Program-made: the position numbers and the translations under genes
The notes under the pieces: model-generated
Databases searched by the model: none
Told to the model about the DNA's origin: nothing
What the model saw: the letters and a program-made list of their open reading frames with translations, nothing else
Part shown: one piece after another, positions 1 through 9,458 of the stretch
Numbering within the stretch: the stretch's first letter is position 1
Layout: the number at the start of each line of letters is the position of its first letter
Origin: Stenotrophomonas_A sp036403795
Lineage (GTDB): Bacteria; Pseudomonadota; Gammaproteobacteria; Xanthomonadales; Xanthomonadaceae
DNA length: 10,829 nucleotides
Direction of reading: 5' to 3'
Assembly: GCA_036403795.1 (NCBI GenBank)
Contig: DASWQJ010000242.1
Location: forward strand, 1 to 10,829

Positions 1-1
1 A

Positions 2-50
2 GTGGGCCATGGATGGCCCACGTGCGGTGAGTGCGGCCATGGATGGCCGC
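2..50. repeat. Two imperfect palindromes about 30 bp apart
   Basis: The 14-base core GGCCATGGATGGCC occurs at 5-18 and again at 35-48. Each copy is a hairpin with its own compensating flanks: bases 2-10 pair with 13-21 (9 bp) and 33-40 pair with 43-50 (8 bp), around a central GG. The differing outer bases still pair within each unit (GGGCC/GGCCC versus GCGGCC/GGCCGC), which argues for selection on structure. The pair lies 110-160 bases downstream of the kinase operon's last stop codon. It could act as a transcript end or 3' stabiliser, or belong to a dispersed palindromic repeat family. There is no U-tract beside it, so a classical intrinsic terminator is not shown. Confidence 0.6.
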
Positions 51-162
51 TCGAACCGCGACCCACCATCCCGGCAGCTCGGGGCCCGCACCGTAAGTAC
101 TTAAAACCACCGCCCAAACCAAACCGCGCCCCCAACAAAAAAACCCAACTCGCAAGCCGCGA
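51..162. other. A/C-rich noncoding stretch after kinase operon
   Basis: No gene is visible between the palindromes and the kinase stop codon. The top strand is rich in A and C. A run of seven A at 137-143 would be a run of seven U in the operon transcript, but no strong GC stem lies directly before it. A perfect 10-bp palindrome, TAAGTACTTA, lies at 94-103. Neither can be assigned a function from sequence alone. Confidence 0.4.
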
Positions 163-1341
163 TCACTGGCCCCCGGGGTAAGGAGAAGACCCTCTGCCTT
201 TCAGACGCCCCAAGACCTCCAGCTCGCCACCCCGACGTGGCAAGCGCAACACGAAGCACACCTGGCCCTCGCGATTGGCCGCCTCCAACTGGCCGCCATG
301 GGCCAACGCAAACTGATGCGCGATGAACAAACCCAGCCCCAGCCCATGGCTGGCCTGGAAGCTACTCTTGAACGGCTCGAACAAACGCGGAATCAACGCC
401 TCATCGATACGGCCAGGATTGGACACCTCCACCGCAATGCCCTCGGCGGCACTACCATCCACCGTCACCCGCACCGGCACCCCTCCGCCGTGCACGATGG
501 CATTGCTGAGCAAATTCGACACCACCTGCGATACCCGATCCGCATCGGCATGCACCCGCAGCTCGCCGTGGACCCGCAACGCGATGCTCGCGGACGGATA
601 GGCACGCAGCGCCTCTTCCACCGTGGCCGCCACCAACTCACCGCCATCGCACGGCGCCGGTTGCATGCGCAGGCCCCCGGTGCGGATCCGCGAGAAATCC
701 AGCAACTGCTCGACCATCCGCGCCATCCGGCGACCGCTGTTTTCCATCTGCTGCAGCGTGCGCTGCACCGGCGCTTCATCCGGCAGCTGCATCGCCAGCT
801 TTTCGGCGCATAGCAATACCACCGACAACGGCGTGCGCAGGTCGTGCGTGAGCACGGCCATCATCGTCTCGTTGAGCTTGAGCGCACGCTCCAGCGACTC
901 GTTGCGCTGCCGCAGCAGGCGACGCTGCTGGAACAGCTCCACGAACACATTGATCTTGCCCAGGATCACCTGGGGCTCGATCGGCTTGTGCAGAAAGTCC
1001 ACCGCACCGGCCCCATAACCCTGGAACAAACGCACCGGATCGCTGGGCGAGGCGGTCAGGAAGATGATCGGCACCTGCCGGCTGCGCGCGGCCCCGCGCA
1101 TCAGTTCGGCCAGCGAAAAGCCGTCCATCTCCGGCATGTGCACATCGAGCAGGGCTACTGCCACTTCGTGCTTCAGCAAAAGCTCCAACGCCTCCGCACC
1201 GGAGCGAGCGCACAGCACGTTGACCCCGTCGCGGCGCAGCAGCGCTTCCATCGCAATCAGGTTCTCGACGATGTCGTCGACGACCAGCAGGTTGACCGCC
1301 TCGCTCGACGCGTCGGCCGGTGGGGGTTGCACGAGATTCAT
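163..1341 (-). CDS. Receiver-histidine kinase (REC-HisKA-HATPase), last gene of the operon
   Basis: Cytoplasmic two-component protein of 392 residues with the receiver domain in front of the kinase. Receiver (about 16-135): acidic pocket VVDD, phosphoacceptor Asp66 in LLDVHMPEMDG, and Lys119 in HKP. Dimerisation/phosphotransfer domain: His166 in THDLRTPLSV. ATPase domain: N-box NLLSNA (about 276-281), LFEPF F-box and GLGLGLF G2 box. The G1 box reads SNPGRI in place of the usual DxGxG. There is no membrane segment, so input is probably phosphorylation of Asp66, plausibly by the large kinase upstream in the operon. The start is taken at the ATG whose last bases overlap the cheB stop (ATGA, 1338-1341); an in-frame start at 1368 lies inside cheB. 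Odd: about 24 residues extend past the last ATPase strand, and the DNA for residues 358-380 recurs inverted at the far end of the window. No output partner is identified. Confidence 0.95.
   Translation of the reverse strand: MNLVQPPPADASSEAVNLLVVDDIVENLIAMEALLRRDGVNVLCARSGAEALELLLKHEVAVALLDVHMPEMDGFSLAELMRGAARSRQVPIIFLTASPSDPVRLFQGYGAGAVDFLHKPIEPQVILGKINVFVELFQQRRLLRQRNESLERALKLNETMMAVLTHDLRTPLSVVLLCAEKLAMQLPDEAPVQRTLQQMENSGRRMARMVEQLLDFSRIRTGGLRMQPAPCDGGELVAATVEEALRAYPSASIALRVHGELRVHADADRVSQVVSNLLSNAIVHGGGVPVRVTVDGSAAEGIAVEVSNPGRIDEALIPRLFEPFKSSFQASHGLGLGLFIAHQFALAHGGQLEAANREGQVCFVLRLPRRGGELEVLGRLKGRGSSPYPGGQ
202..268 (-). repeat. Left arm of 67-bp perfect inverted repeat
   Basis: These 67 bases are the exact reverse complement of 10763-10829, checked base by base. 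Here they encode residues 358-380 of the receiver-kinase, from the last strand of its ATPase domain (VCFVLRLP) into its unusual C-terminal tail. Identity stops abruptly at base 269. Whether it would continue below base 202 cannot be judged, because the other arm reaches the window end. The pair encloses about 10.5 kb. Confidence 0.95.
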
Positions 1342-1928
1342 CGGTGGAACTCCGCCAATCGCTTGCACATGGCTTCCAGGGTCAATACTGCATCGGCGCC
1401 GGCATGGGCCAGCGCCGAAGACGGCATCAAGGACGCAACGGCATCGTCCGGGCGTTGCACCCAGGCGGTCCCGCCGCGGCTGCGTACCGCCGCCACGCCT
1501 TCGCTGCCGTCGCTGCTGGCGCCGGTCAGCAGCAGGGCCAGCAGGCGATCGCCAAACGTTTCCGATGCACTTTCGAACAACGGGTCGATCGCCGGGCGCG
1601 AGAACAGCACCGGCGCGTCCGTCGACAACGCCAGGCTGTCGCGGTCTTCCACCAGCAGGTGGTAATCCGGCGGCGCAAAGGTCACCGTGCCCGGCAACAG
1701 CGGCTGTTTGTCGCGCGCCTCGCGCACCGGCAAGGCGCAGCCGCCATCAAGCAGCTCGGCCACCGTGCTGGGCCGGTCGCGAGGCAAGTGCAAAACGACC
1801 AGCACCGGCACCGGCAAGTCGGCGGGCAAGCCGCCCAGCACATCGCGCAGTGCCGCCACGCCGCCGGCCGAGGCGCCGATCACGATGGCGTCGTAGGCGT
1901 CTGCCAGGCAAGGCGTCGCGAGGCTCAC
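1338..1928 (-). CDS. cheB: CheB-type protein-glutamate methylesterase without receiver domain
   Basis: Serine hydrolase of the CheB family, which removes methyl groups from glutamyl methyl esters (and deamidates glutamine) in chemoreceptors. The 196 residues cover only the catalytic domain. The triad is visible as Ser20 in GASAGG, His47 in VLHLPRD and Asp140 in TGASSDG; the family's usual TGMGxDG is altered to TGASSDG. The N-terminal receiver that normally gates activity in chemotaxis CheB is absent, so control must be intrinsic or come from a partner such as the receiver domains of the neighbouring kinases. The start is a GTG at 1926-1928 sharing bases with the cheR stop (GTGA), and the end overlaps the next kinase start (ATGA). 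The position after cheR and between two hybrid kinases suggests a methylation cycle serving this kinase system. The target is unknown because no chemoreceptor is nearby. Confidence 0.94.
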   Translation of the reverse strand: MSLATPCLADAYDAIVIGASAGGVAALRDVLGGLPADLPVPVLVVLHLPRDRPSTVAELLDGGCALPVREARDKQPLLPGTVTFAPPDYHLLVEDRDSLALSTDAPVLFSRPAIDPLFESASETFGDRLLALLLTGASSDGSEGVAAVRSRGGTAWVQRPDDAVASLMPSSALAHAGADAVLTLEAMCKRLAEFHR

Positions 1929-2745
1929 GCGACTTTCCGGTACAGGCGCTGCTCGCGCGCGCAGGCGTCAAATTCCTTCGCATGCGCGCCGAACTGCAGC
2001 GATTCCTTGCTACCCAGGCCCAGGAAGCCGCGATGCACCAGCGCATCGTGGAACAGCCCGATCGCCCGATCCTGCAGGCTGCGGTTGAAATAGATCAGCA
2101 CGTTCCGGCACGACACCAGGTGCACCTCCGAAAACACATGGTCCGTCGCCAGGCTGTGGTCGGCGAACACGATATTGCGCTTGAGGCGACGATCGAACAG
2201 GGCGCCATTGTAGGCCGTGCTGTAGTAGTCCGACAGCGAGGCCCGCCCGCCGGCTTCCAGGTAGCTGCGGCTGAACTGGGCCATGCGCGAGATGTCGAAC
2301 ACGCCGGCCTCGGCGGTGGCCAGCGCCTCGGGATTGATGTCGGTGGCGTAGATCAACGTGCGCTCGAGCAGTTGTTCTTCGTGCAGCAGGATCGCCAGCG
2401 ACCACACTTCCTCGCCGGTACTGCAACCGGCCACCCAGATCTTGCTGGACGGATAGGTGCGCAGCACCGGCATCACCTGCTCGCGCAGCACGCGGAAATA
2501 ATCCGGGTCGCGAAACATTTCCGACACCTGCACCGTGAAGTACTGCATGGCCTGGGCGAACAGCTCCGGCTCATGCATCAGCCGGTGCTGCAGATCGGCC
2601 ACGCGTTCGCAGTGGAACCGCCCCATCGCCTGGCGCACGCGCCGCCGCAGCGAAGAGACGGCGTATTGCCTGAAATCGTAGTGGTAGCGCCGGTAGATTG
2701 CCTCCAGCAACAGCCCCAGTTCCAGGTCGAACACCTCCACATCGT

Positions 2746-2749
<4 letters not shown>
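1925..2749 (-). CDS. cheR: CheR-type protein-glutamate O-methyltransferase
   Basis: S-adenosylmethionine-dependent methyltransferase of the CheR family, which esterifies glutamates in receptor coiled coils. The 274 residues are full length. There is an N-terminal helical domain (about 1-75, with YDFRQY and basic residues SLRRRVRQ). This is followed by EMFRDPDYF with Arg80, the SAM-binding loop GCSTGEE (108-114), ATDIN with Asp137 and the family motif CRNVLIYF (214-221). An upstream in-frame start at 2773 would add eight residues (MPGVVRAA). The ATG at 2747-2749 is preferred because it overlaps the stop of the preceding kinase as ATGA. The next gene, cheB, starts inside this gene's stop codon. 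The cheR-cheB pairing points to a reversible methylation branch; a plausible but unproven substrate is the Glu/Gln-rich coiled coil of the upstream hybrid kinase. Confidence 0.95.
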
Positions 2750-5868
<3,119 letters not shown>

Positions 5869-5943
5869 TTTCCCCGTTCCAGTGCGTAAAACAGGGGATA
5901 CTAACCGAATGATCTGATTGATTCGTAGCCAAATCTGTGATCT

Positions 5944-5959
5944 ATCGCGTACACGCGAT
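5944..5959. promoter_or_regulatory. 7-2-7 perfect palindrome, possible operator
   Basis: ATCGCGT and ACGCGAT flank AC, giving a perfect inverted repeat of 7 bp with a 2-base spacer. It sits 15 bases upstream of the -10-like TAGAAT (5974-5979), about where a -35 element would be expected, and lies between two divergent signalling units. A dimeric DNA-binding regulator could act here on one or both promoters. No named regulator's consensus is recognised. Confidence 0.4.
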
Positions 5960-5973
5960 CTTCACGGGCAACT

Positions 5974-5979
5974 TAGAAT
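5974..5979 (+). promoter_or_regulatory. Candidate -10 box for receiver gene
   Basis: TAGAAT matches five of six positions of the sigma-70 -10 consensus. No TTGACA-like box is found at 16-18 bases upstream; the palindrome at 5944-5959 occupies that zone, which would fit an activator-dependent promoter. Transcription would begin near 5986, just before the G-rich ribosome site at 5995-6000. Confidence 0.3.
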
Positions 5980-6007
5980 CCTTCGCAACCTTTGGGGGGA
6001 AACAGCC

Positions 6008-6088
6008 ATGGCAACACAACGTGGAGTACGCGCCCGTGCGCTGGCCTACGCACGCGGGGCAGCGGTCGCCCCAGGCCTGCACGCATGA
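6008..6088 (+). CDS. Possible 26-residue leader peptide coupled to the receiver gene
   Basis: An ATG at 6008 is preceded by a strong G-rich ribosome site (GGGGGGA, 5995-6001). It opens a 26-codon frame rich in Ala and Arg (begins MATQRGVRARALAYARG) whose TGA at 6086-6088 overlaps the receiver's ATG as ATGA. The receiver has only a weak AGG upstream of its own start, so ribosomes finishing this frame could restart on it. This is the same junction type used within the divergent operon. No family is recognised, and the peptide itself may matter less than the act of translation. An alternative is that the frame is accidental and the receiver is initiated alone. Confidence 0.45.
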   Translation: MATQRGVRARALAYARGAAVAPGLHA

Positions 6089-6483
6089 AAAGCCCCGTGC
6101 GGATACTGCTGGTCGAAGACCAGGACGACCTGCGCGAGCTGCTCACCGATGTGCTCGAGGGCATGGGGGTGGAAGTCAGCACCGCGGCCAACGGCAACCA
6201 GGCCATGGCGTTGCTGCAGCAAGGCTATCGTTGCGACGTGCTCTTCAGCGACATCCACATGCCCGGCACGCTCAGCGGCGCGCAGTTGGCCGATCACGTC
6301 CGCCAGGCGCTGCCGGAAGCCACGGTCATTCTGGCGTCGGGCCATCCTCGCTTCCAACTGCCGCCGTTGCCCGCCGGTACGTTGTTCCTGCAGAAGCCCT
6401 TCCGGCTCAATCAGTTCATGGAGCTGATCGAACGGCGTCACCGCGATCCGGTGGCGGCCACGGCGATGGAATCCAAGGCCTAG
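6085..6483 (+). CDS. Single-domain response regulator (receiver only)
   Basis: 132-residue protein made of one CheY-like receiver domain with no DNA-binding or enzymatic output domain. Visible residues are the acidic pocket in LLVEDQDD, the phosphoacceptor Asp in LFSDIHMPG (about residue 56), the switch Ser in ILASGHP, and the conserved Lys in LQKPF. About 20 residues trail after the last helix. It is divergent from the hybrid-kinase operon, so it may be phosphorylated by one of those kinases, acting as a phosphate shuttle or sink or through a protein partner. The start at 6085 is chosen because the family motif begins a few residues in and the start overlaps the upstream leader stop. A longer frame opened by a TTG near 5992 would add a low-complexity, non-domain segment. 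Confidence 0.92.
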   Translation: MKSPVRILLVEDQDDLRELLTDVLEGMGVEVSTAANGNQAMALLQQGYRCDVLFSDIHMPGTLSGAQLADHVRQALPEATVILASGHPRFQLPPLPAGTLFLQKPFRLNQFMELIERRHRDPVAATAMESKA

Positions 6484-6504
6484 GCACGCGAAGTTTTCTG
6501 CGCG

Positions 6505-6530
6505 GCTGCGATTCGCCTGCGGGTCGCAGC
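6505..6530 (+). terminator. Hairpin after receiver gene
   Basis: GCTGCGA and TCGCAGC form a perfect 7-bp stem with a 12-base loop, 22 bases after the receiver stop. Outer bases CGAA (6489-6492) and TTCG (6531-6534) could extend it across an internal loop. There is no T-run after it, so it may be a processing or stability hairpin rather than an intrinsic terminator. Confidence 0.3.
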
Positions 6531-6682
6531 TTCGGCTACGGCTGGGAATGCGGGTTGCGGAGCGGAGTCGATGCGACTGGCGTCCAGCGCGCGATCAATG
6601 GTTATCTCGCGTCCCGGCCGCGAACGCACCTGCATCGGTCCGCCGCATTCCGGCGCCGCGTCAGTTCAAGGCGTGCGTGGAT

Positions 6683-6710
6683 GCTGCCGCGGCAGGTGCG
6701 CCGCGGCAGC
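6683..6710 (-). terminator. Strong hairpin just after trehalase stop
   Basis: GCTGCCGCGG (6683-6692) and CCGCGGCAGC (6701-6710) make a perfect 10-bp, GC-rich stem with an 8-base loop. It begins 11 bases beyond the trehalase stop codon. It lacks a U-tract on either strand, so it may end transcription together with Rho or protect the 3' end, and it could serve both converging transcripts. Confidence 0.5.
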
Positions 6711-6720
6711 TTCGACCGCT

Positions 6721-8382
6721 TCAGCGCGCCTGGGGTGAGGCCAGTTCCACCTGCAGCAGGCGGCGCGCCACGCCGTTGGTCCAGCCGAAACCATCCTGCA
6801 GCGGATACTCGCCGCCGCCGCCACCGGCACCACGGTCGGCATCGTATTTCTCCACCAGCTTGTGCTCCTTGGCATAGGTTGCCTGCACTTGTTGCAGGAA
6901 GCCCTGGCCGATGCGTTGCGCCAGCGCGTCCTGGTGGTAGCGGCGCAGCCCGTCCACCGCGATCCATTGCAACGGCGCCCACAGATTGGGCGCATCCCAT
7001 TGCTGGCCGGTGCGCTCGGTGGTGGTCAGCAGCCCGCCGGCCACGACCAATTGCTTGTCCACGGTGGCCGCGGTGCGCTGCGCCTGTTCGGGCGTGGCGA
7101 TACCCACGAACAGCGGATACAGCGCCGCGGCAGTGACCTGGTCGCTGACGCGGCGATGCTGCCAATCGTAGTCGGCGAAATAGCCGGCGCCATTCCACAG
7201 GTGCGTGGACATCGCCTTGGCGCGTGCCTTGGCGCGTGCCTGGAAATCCCGGCTGCATTCGGCGTCGGCGGCCTGTTGGCAAGCTTGCGCGATGGTCGAT
7301 TCCAGATGGTGCAGCAGGCTGTTGAGGTCCACCGGCACGATGGCGGTAGTGCGGATCGTGGCCAGCGTCTTGCGGTCGGCCAACCAGCGCGAAGAGAAGT
7401 CCCAGCCACTTTCCGCGCCGGCACGCAGGTCGCGATAGACCTCGTTGGCGGCGCGACCCTTGGCCGCGGCGGCGGTCTCGCGGTCTTGCAGATAGGACTC
7501 CGGCCGCGGCGTGTTCAGGTCGTCCCAATAGCGGTTGAGCACACTGCCGTCGGCCAGCCGCACGACGCGATGACTGGCCTGCCCCGGCTTGAGGCCCTCG
7601 GCGCCGCGCATCCAGAACGCATACTCGCGGCGCAGTTGCGGCAGGTAGCGCACGCGCAAGGTCGATTCGCCGGCCTTGCCCGCTTCCAGCTCGACCATGT
7701 GCGAGAAGAACGGCGGCTGCGAGCGGCTCAGGTAATAACTGCGCGTGCCATTGGGAATGCGGCCCCAGGTGTCGAGCAGGTGCGCGAAATCGTCCAGCAT
7801 CTGGCGCGAGCGCGGCGCTTGTCCGCTGGCGTGCAGGCCGATCATCGTGAAGTAGGAATCCCAGTAATACATCTCGCCAAACCGACCGCCCGGCACCACA
7901 TAGGGTTCGGGCAGGGGCAATTGGCTGCTGTAGGGCGGCACCTGGCGGCTGTCGCGGCTGAGCAGGGGCCAGAGCGCATCGATATGCGCGCCCAACGAAT
8001 CATCCACCGGCAGCGGCGGAGTCTGTGGCGGCGGCACCCGGCGGAAATTATGGGTAACGAAATCCTTGAGGTCGAAACCGGGCCGCTCGCGCGCAGCCAG
8101 ATAGTCCTGGTTGATCTGTGCCGGCGCGCGCAGCGGCAACAGGTCGACGAAAGTCTTCTGGTCTTCGAACAGTCGGCCCAGTTGCACGGCCTGGAACAAT
8201 GCCGGGTAGGCCTGGTCGGGCGGCACCGGTGCGTCGGTCGCCAGCGGGGCCGGCAGCGTGGCAGGGGGCGCGAGGGGAAATGCGGTGGTGGCGGGATGCC
8301 GGGCCAGGGCCGTTTCGGCGGAGAGCAGCAAGGCCAGGCCAAGGGCGATCGGCCGAAGCGAAGGGAGGTGCGTGGCGGTCAT
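6721..8382 (-). CDS. treA: Periplasmic trehalase, GH37
   Basis: Hydrolyses trehalose to two glucose molecules in the periplasm. Both family signatures are present: PGGRFGEMYYWDSY (about 164-177) and QWDAPNLWAP (about 461-470). The likely catalytic acid is Asp328 in GWDFSSRW and the base Glu525 in the glycine-rich GGGEYPLQDGFGWTNG, matching Asp312 and Glu496 of E. coli TreA by motif. Starting at the ATG at 8380-8382, the 553-residue product opens with a signal peptide (hydrophobic IALGLALLLS, cleavage after TALA), indicating export. In-frame starts at 8400 (ATG) and 8439 (GTG) would lengthen the region before the hydrophobic core and are less signal-like. The gene stands alone on its strand, with a hairpin right after the stop. 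It contains a small in-frame 12-bp tandem duplication (7215-7238). The neighbouring genes are not trehalose metabolism genes. Confidence 0.96.
   Translation of the reverse strand: MTATHLPSLRPIALGLALLLSAETALARHPATTAFPLAPPATLPAPLATDAPVPPDQAYPALFQAVQLGRLFEDQKTFVDLLPLRAPAQINQDYLAARERPGFDLKDFVTHNFRRVPPPQTPPLPVDDSLGAHIDALWPLLSRDSRQVPPYSSQLPLPEPYVVPGGRFGEMYYWDSYFTMIGLHASGQAPRSRQMLDDFAHLLDTWGRIPNGTRSYYLSRSQPPFFSHMVELEAGKAGESTLRVRYLPQLRREYAFWMRGAEGLKPGQASHRVVRLADGSVLNRYWDDLNTPRPESYLQDRETAAAAKGRAANEVYRDLRAGAESGWDFSSRWLADRKTLATIRTTAIVPVDLNSLLHHLESTIAQACQQAADAECSRDFQARAKARAKAMSTHLWNGAGYFADYDWQHRRVSDQVTAAALYPLFVGIATPEQAQRTAATVDKQLVVAGGLLTTTERTGQQWDAPNLWAPLQWIAVDGLRRYHQDALAQRIGQGFLQQVQATYAKEHKLVEKYDADRGAGGGGGEYPLQDGFGWTNGVARRLLQVELASPQAR
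7215..7238 (-). repeat. 12-bp tandem duplication inside treA
   Basis: CCTTGGCGCGTG occurs twice in direct succession. It adds one in-frame Lys-Ala-Arg-Ala unit to a helical part of the trehalase (about residues 382-391) and leaves the frame intact. It is probably a replication-slippage product. Confidence 0.8.
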
Positions 8383-8569
8383 CAGGGTCTCGGGTTGCAT
8401 CGAACCCGGGAAACTTAAACGACGCACCCCCTGCAACACGTGGAAGAGGCAGCGACCGGTCGCATGAACCGGCAGGAATCCGGCACCGACCCGTGCGATC
8501 CGCCTTGCTCCTCACCCGGCGCACACGGGCCGGCGAGATGATCGCCGCCCACCCATCATGAGGCGCGGC
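8383..8569. promoter_or_regulatory. Divergent control region treA / lytic transglycosylase
   Basis: The stretch separates two divergent genes and must hold both promoters. It contains a 6-bp hairpin (CGGGTT 8391-8396 with AACCCG 8403-8408) just upstream of the preferred treA start, a 12-bp palindrome at 8452-8463, and a direct repeat CCGGCA near 8470-8490. No convincing sigma-70 -35/-10 pair was found on either strand. Confidence 0.5.
8452..8463. promoter_or_regulatory. 12-bp perfect palindrome, possible operator
   Basis: GCGACCGGTCGC is its own reverse complement. It lies roughly midway between the divergent treA and lytic transglycosylase starts, a typical position for a regulator that affects both. 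No known consensus is recognised, and in GC-rich DNA a palindrome of this length can arise by chance. Confidence 0.35.
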
Positions 8570-9337
8570 ATGCGCTGGTCCTGGCCCCTCCTGCTGCTGG
8601 CCCTGGCTGCGGCTCAGCCCGCATCGGCGCGAACGGTCTATCGATGCGTGCGCGATGGCACCGTCAGCCTGGCGACAGCGCCGGAGCCGGGGTCGCGCTG
8701 CGAGGCCAGGCAGATCGACGACAACGCCGTGCAGACGCCCAATCTGTGGGGCAATTTCGGCGTCTTCAGCGGCACGCTCTACGAACGCGAACAGGACGGC
8801 CGCCTGGTGTACTCCACGCGCAAGCTGCCGGGCTCGCGCCCGTACCTGCGCTTTACCGCGGCCACTCCACCGGGCGAGCCGGCACATGCGGGCCTGGGCC
8901 AGGTCGGCAAACCCCGCCTGGACCGTTATCCCAAGGCCTTTCGCGATGCTGCCCGGCGCACCGGCGTGGAAGACGCCTGGCTGCGTGCCATTGCGCATGC
9001 GGAAAGCGATTTCGACGCCGCCGCCGTCTCGGACAAGGGCGCGCAAGGCGTGATGCAACTGCTGCCGGCCGTGGCCAACGAGTACGGCGTGGCCGACCCG
9101 TTTTCACCCGAGCAGTCCATCGATGGCGGTGCCCGTCACATGCGCTGGCTGTTGCGCCGCTACGACGGCGACCGGACCCTGGCCGCGGCCGCCTACAACG
9201 CCGGCGTCGGCGCAGTGCAGCGCTACGGCGGAGTGCCGCCGTATGCCGAAACGCAGCAGTACATCGACAAGGTGTTCGCCCTGTACGCGCGTTACCGCAC
9301 CGCCATGGGGCAGCCACTGGAACGACCGGCCCCTTGA
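8570..9337 (+). CDS. Secreted lytic transglycosylase (SLT, GH23-like)
   Basis: Periplasmic muramidase-type enzyme that cleaves peptidoglycan glycan strands with 1,6-anhydro ring formation. The 255-residue product starts with a signal peptide (WPLLLLALAAAQPASA) followed by a short cysteine-containing N-terminal region (TVYRCVRDG...CEARQ) like the DUF4124 modules often found on such proteins. The catalytic domain has the Glu in AHAESDFD (residue 145 from this start), the GAQGVMQLLP motif and the AAYNAGVGAV motif, all diagnostic of the SLT family. The ATG at 8570 is chosen because GAGG (8560-8563) lies six bases before it; an ATG at 8558 would add only MRRG and has no ribosome site. About 120 bases separate it from the membrane protein downstream. 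Such enzymes serve wall turnover or insertion of envelope machines; context does not decide. Confidence 0.93.
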   Translation: MRWSWPLLLLALAAAQPASARTVYRCVRDGTVSLATAPEPGSRCEARQIDDNAVQTPNLWGNFGVFSGTLYEREQDGRLVYSTRKLPGSRPYLRFTAATPPGEPAHAGLGQVGKPRLDRYPKAFRDAARRTGVEDAWLRAIAHAESDFDAAAVSDKGAQGVMQLLPAVANEYGVADPFSPEQSIDGGARHMRWLLRRYDGDRTLAAAAYNAGVGAVQRYGGVPPYAETQQYIDKVFALYARYRTAMGQPLERPAP

Positions 9338-9458
9338 TCGCAACGTGAACGCGCGCTGCACCTCCGCGACCGCCCAACGATTTTCATACGCCGGCGACGA
9401 CGCTGCCCGATAGATTGTTCTGATTGGCTCAGCAGCACGGCCGTGAACGAGGCCGCCC
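9338..9458. other. Short intergenic gap
   Basis: 121 bases lie between the transglycosylase stop and the next start. No hairpin with a T-run and no clear promoter is seen, so the downstream gene could be read from the transglycosylase promoter or from an unrecognised one here. Confidence 0.4.

Larger units (their letters stand above)
5869..6007. promoter_or_regulatory. Divergent control region between hybrid kinase operon and receiver gene
   Basis: This 139-base stretch separates two divergently read transcription units, so it must hold promoters for both. It is more AT-rich than the flanking genes, especially around 5885-5945. A candidate plus-strand -10 box and a palindrome are listed separately. 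On the minus strand TAGTAT-like bases occur about 35-40 bases before the kinase start, but no matching -35 is convincing, so that promoter is not placed. Confidence 0.55.
6484..6720. other. Convergent intergenic region
   Basis: 237 bases lie between the ends of the receiver gene (plus) and the trehalase (minus). No gene is seen. It holds a 7-bp stem (GCTGCGA 6505-6511 with TCGCAGC 6524-6530) shortly after the receiver stop and a strong 10-bp stem next to the trehalase stop. Both are positioned as transcript ends, though neither is followed by a U-tract. Confidence 0.6.

Noticed and set aside
137..143. Seven-U tract as an intrinsic terminator of the kinase operon
   Set aside because: No stable GC stem directly precedes the tract on the minus strand, so the required hairpin is missing.
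5992..6084. TTG-initiated N-terminal extension of the receiver protein
   Set aside because: It adds a Thr/Arg/Gly-rich segment with no receiver homology, and the TTG lies inside the G-rich ribosome site that serves the ATG at 6008.
7215..7238. Tandem 12-bp repeat in treA as a phase-variation site
   Set aside because: The unit is a multiple of three, so copy changes would keep the frame; it is a neutral slippage product at most.
8383..8439. Longer treA starts at 8400 and 8439
   Set aside because: They push the hydrophobic core of the signal peptide further from the N-terminus; the 8439 start is a GTG. The 8400 ATG cannot be fully excluded.
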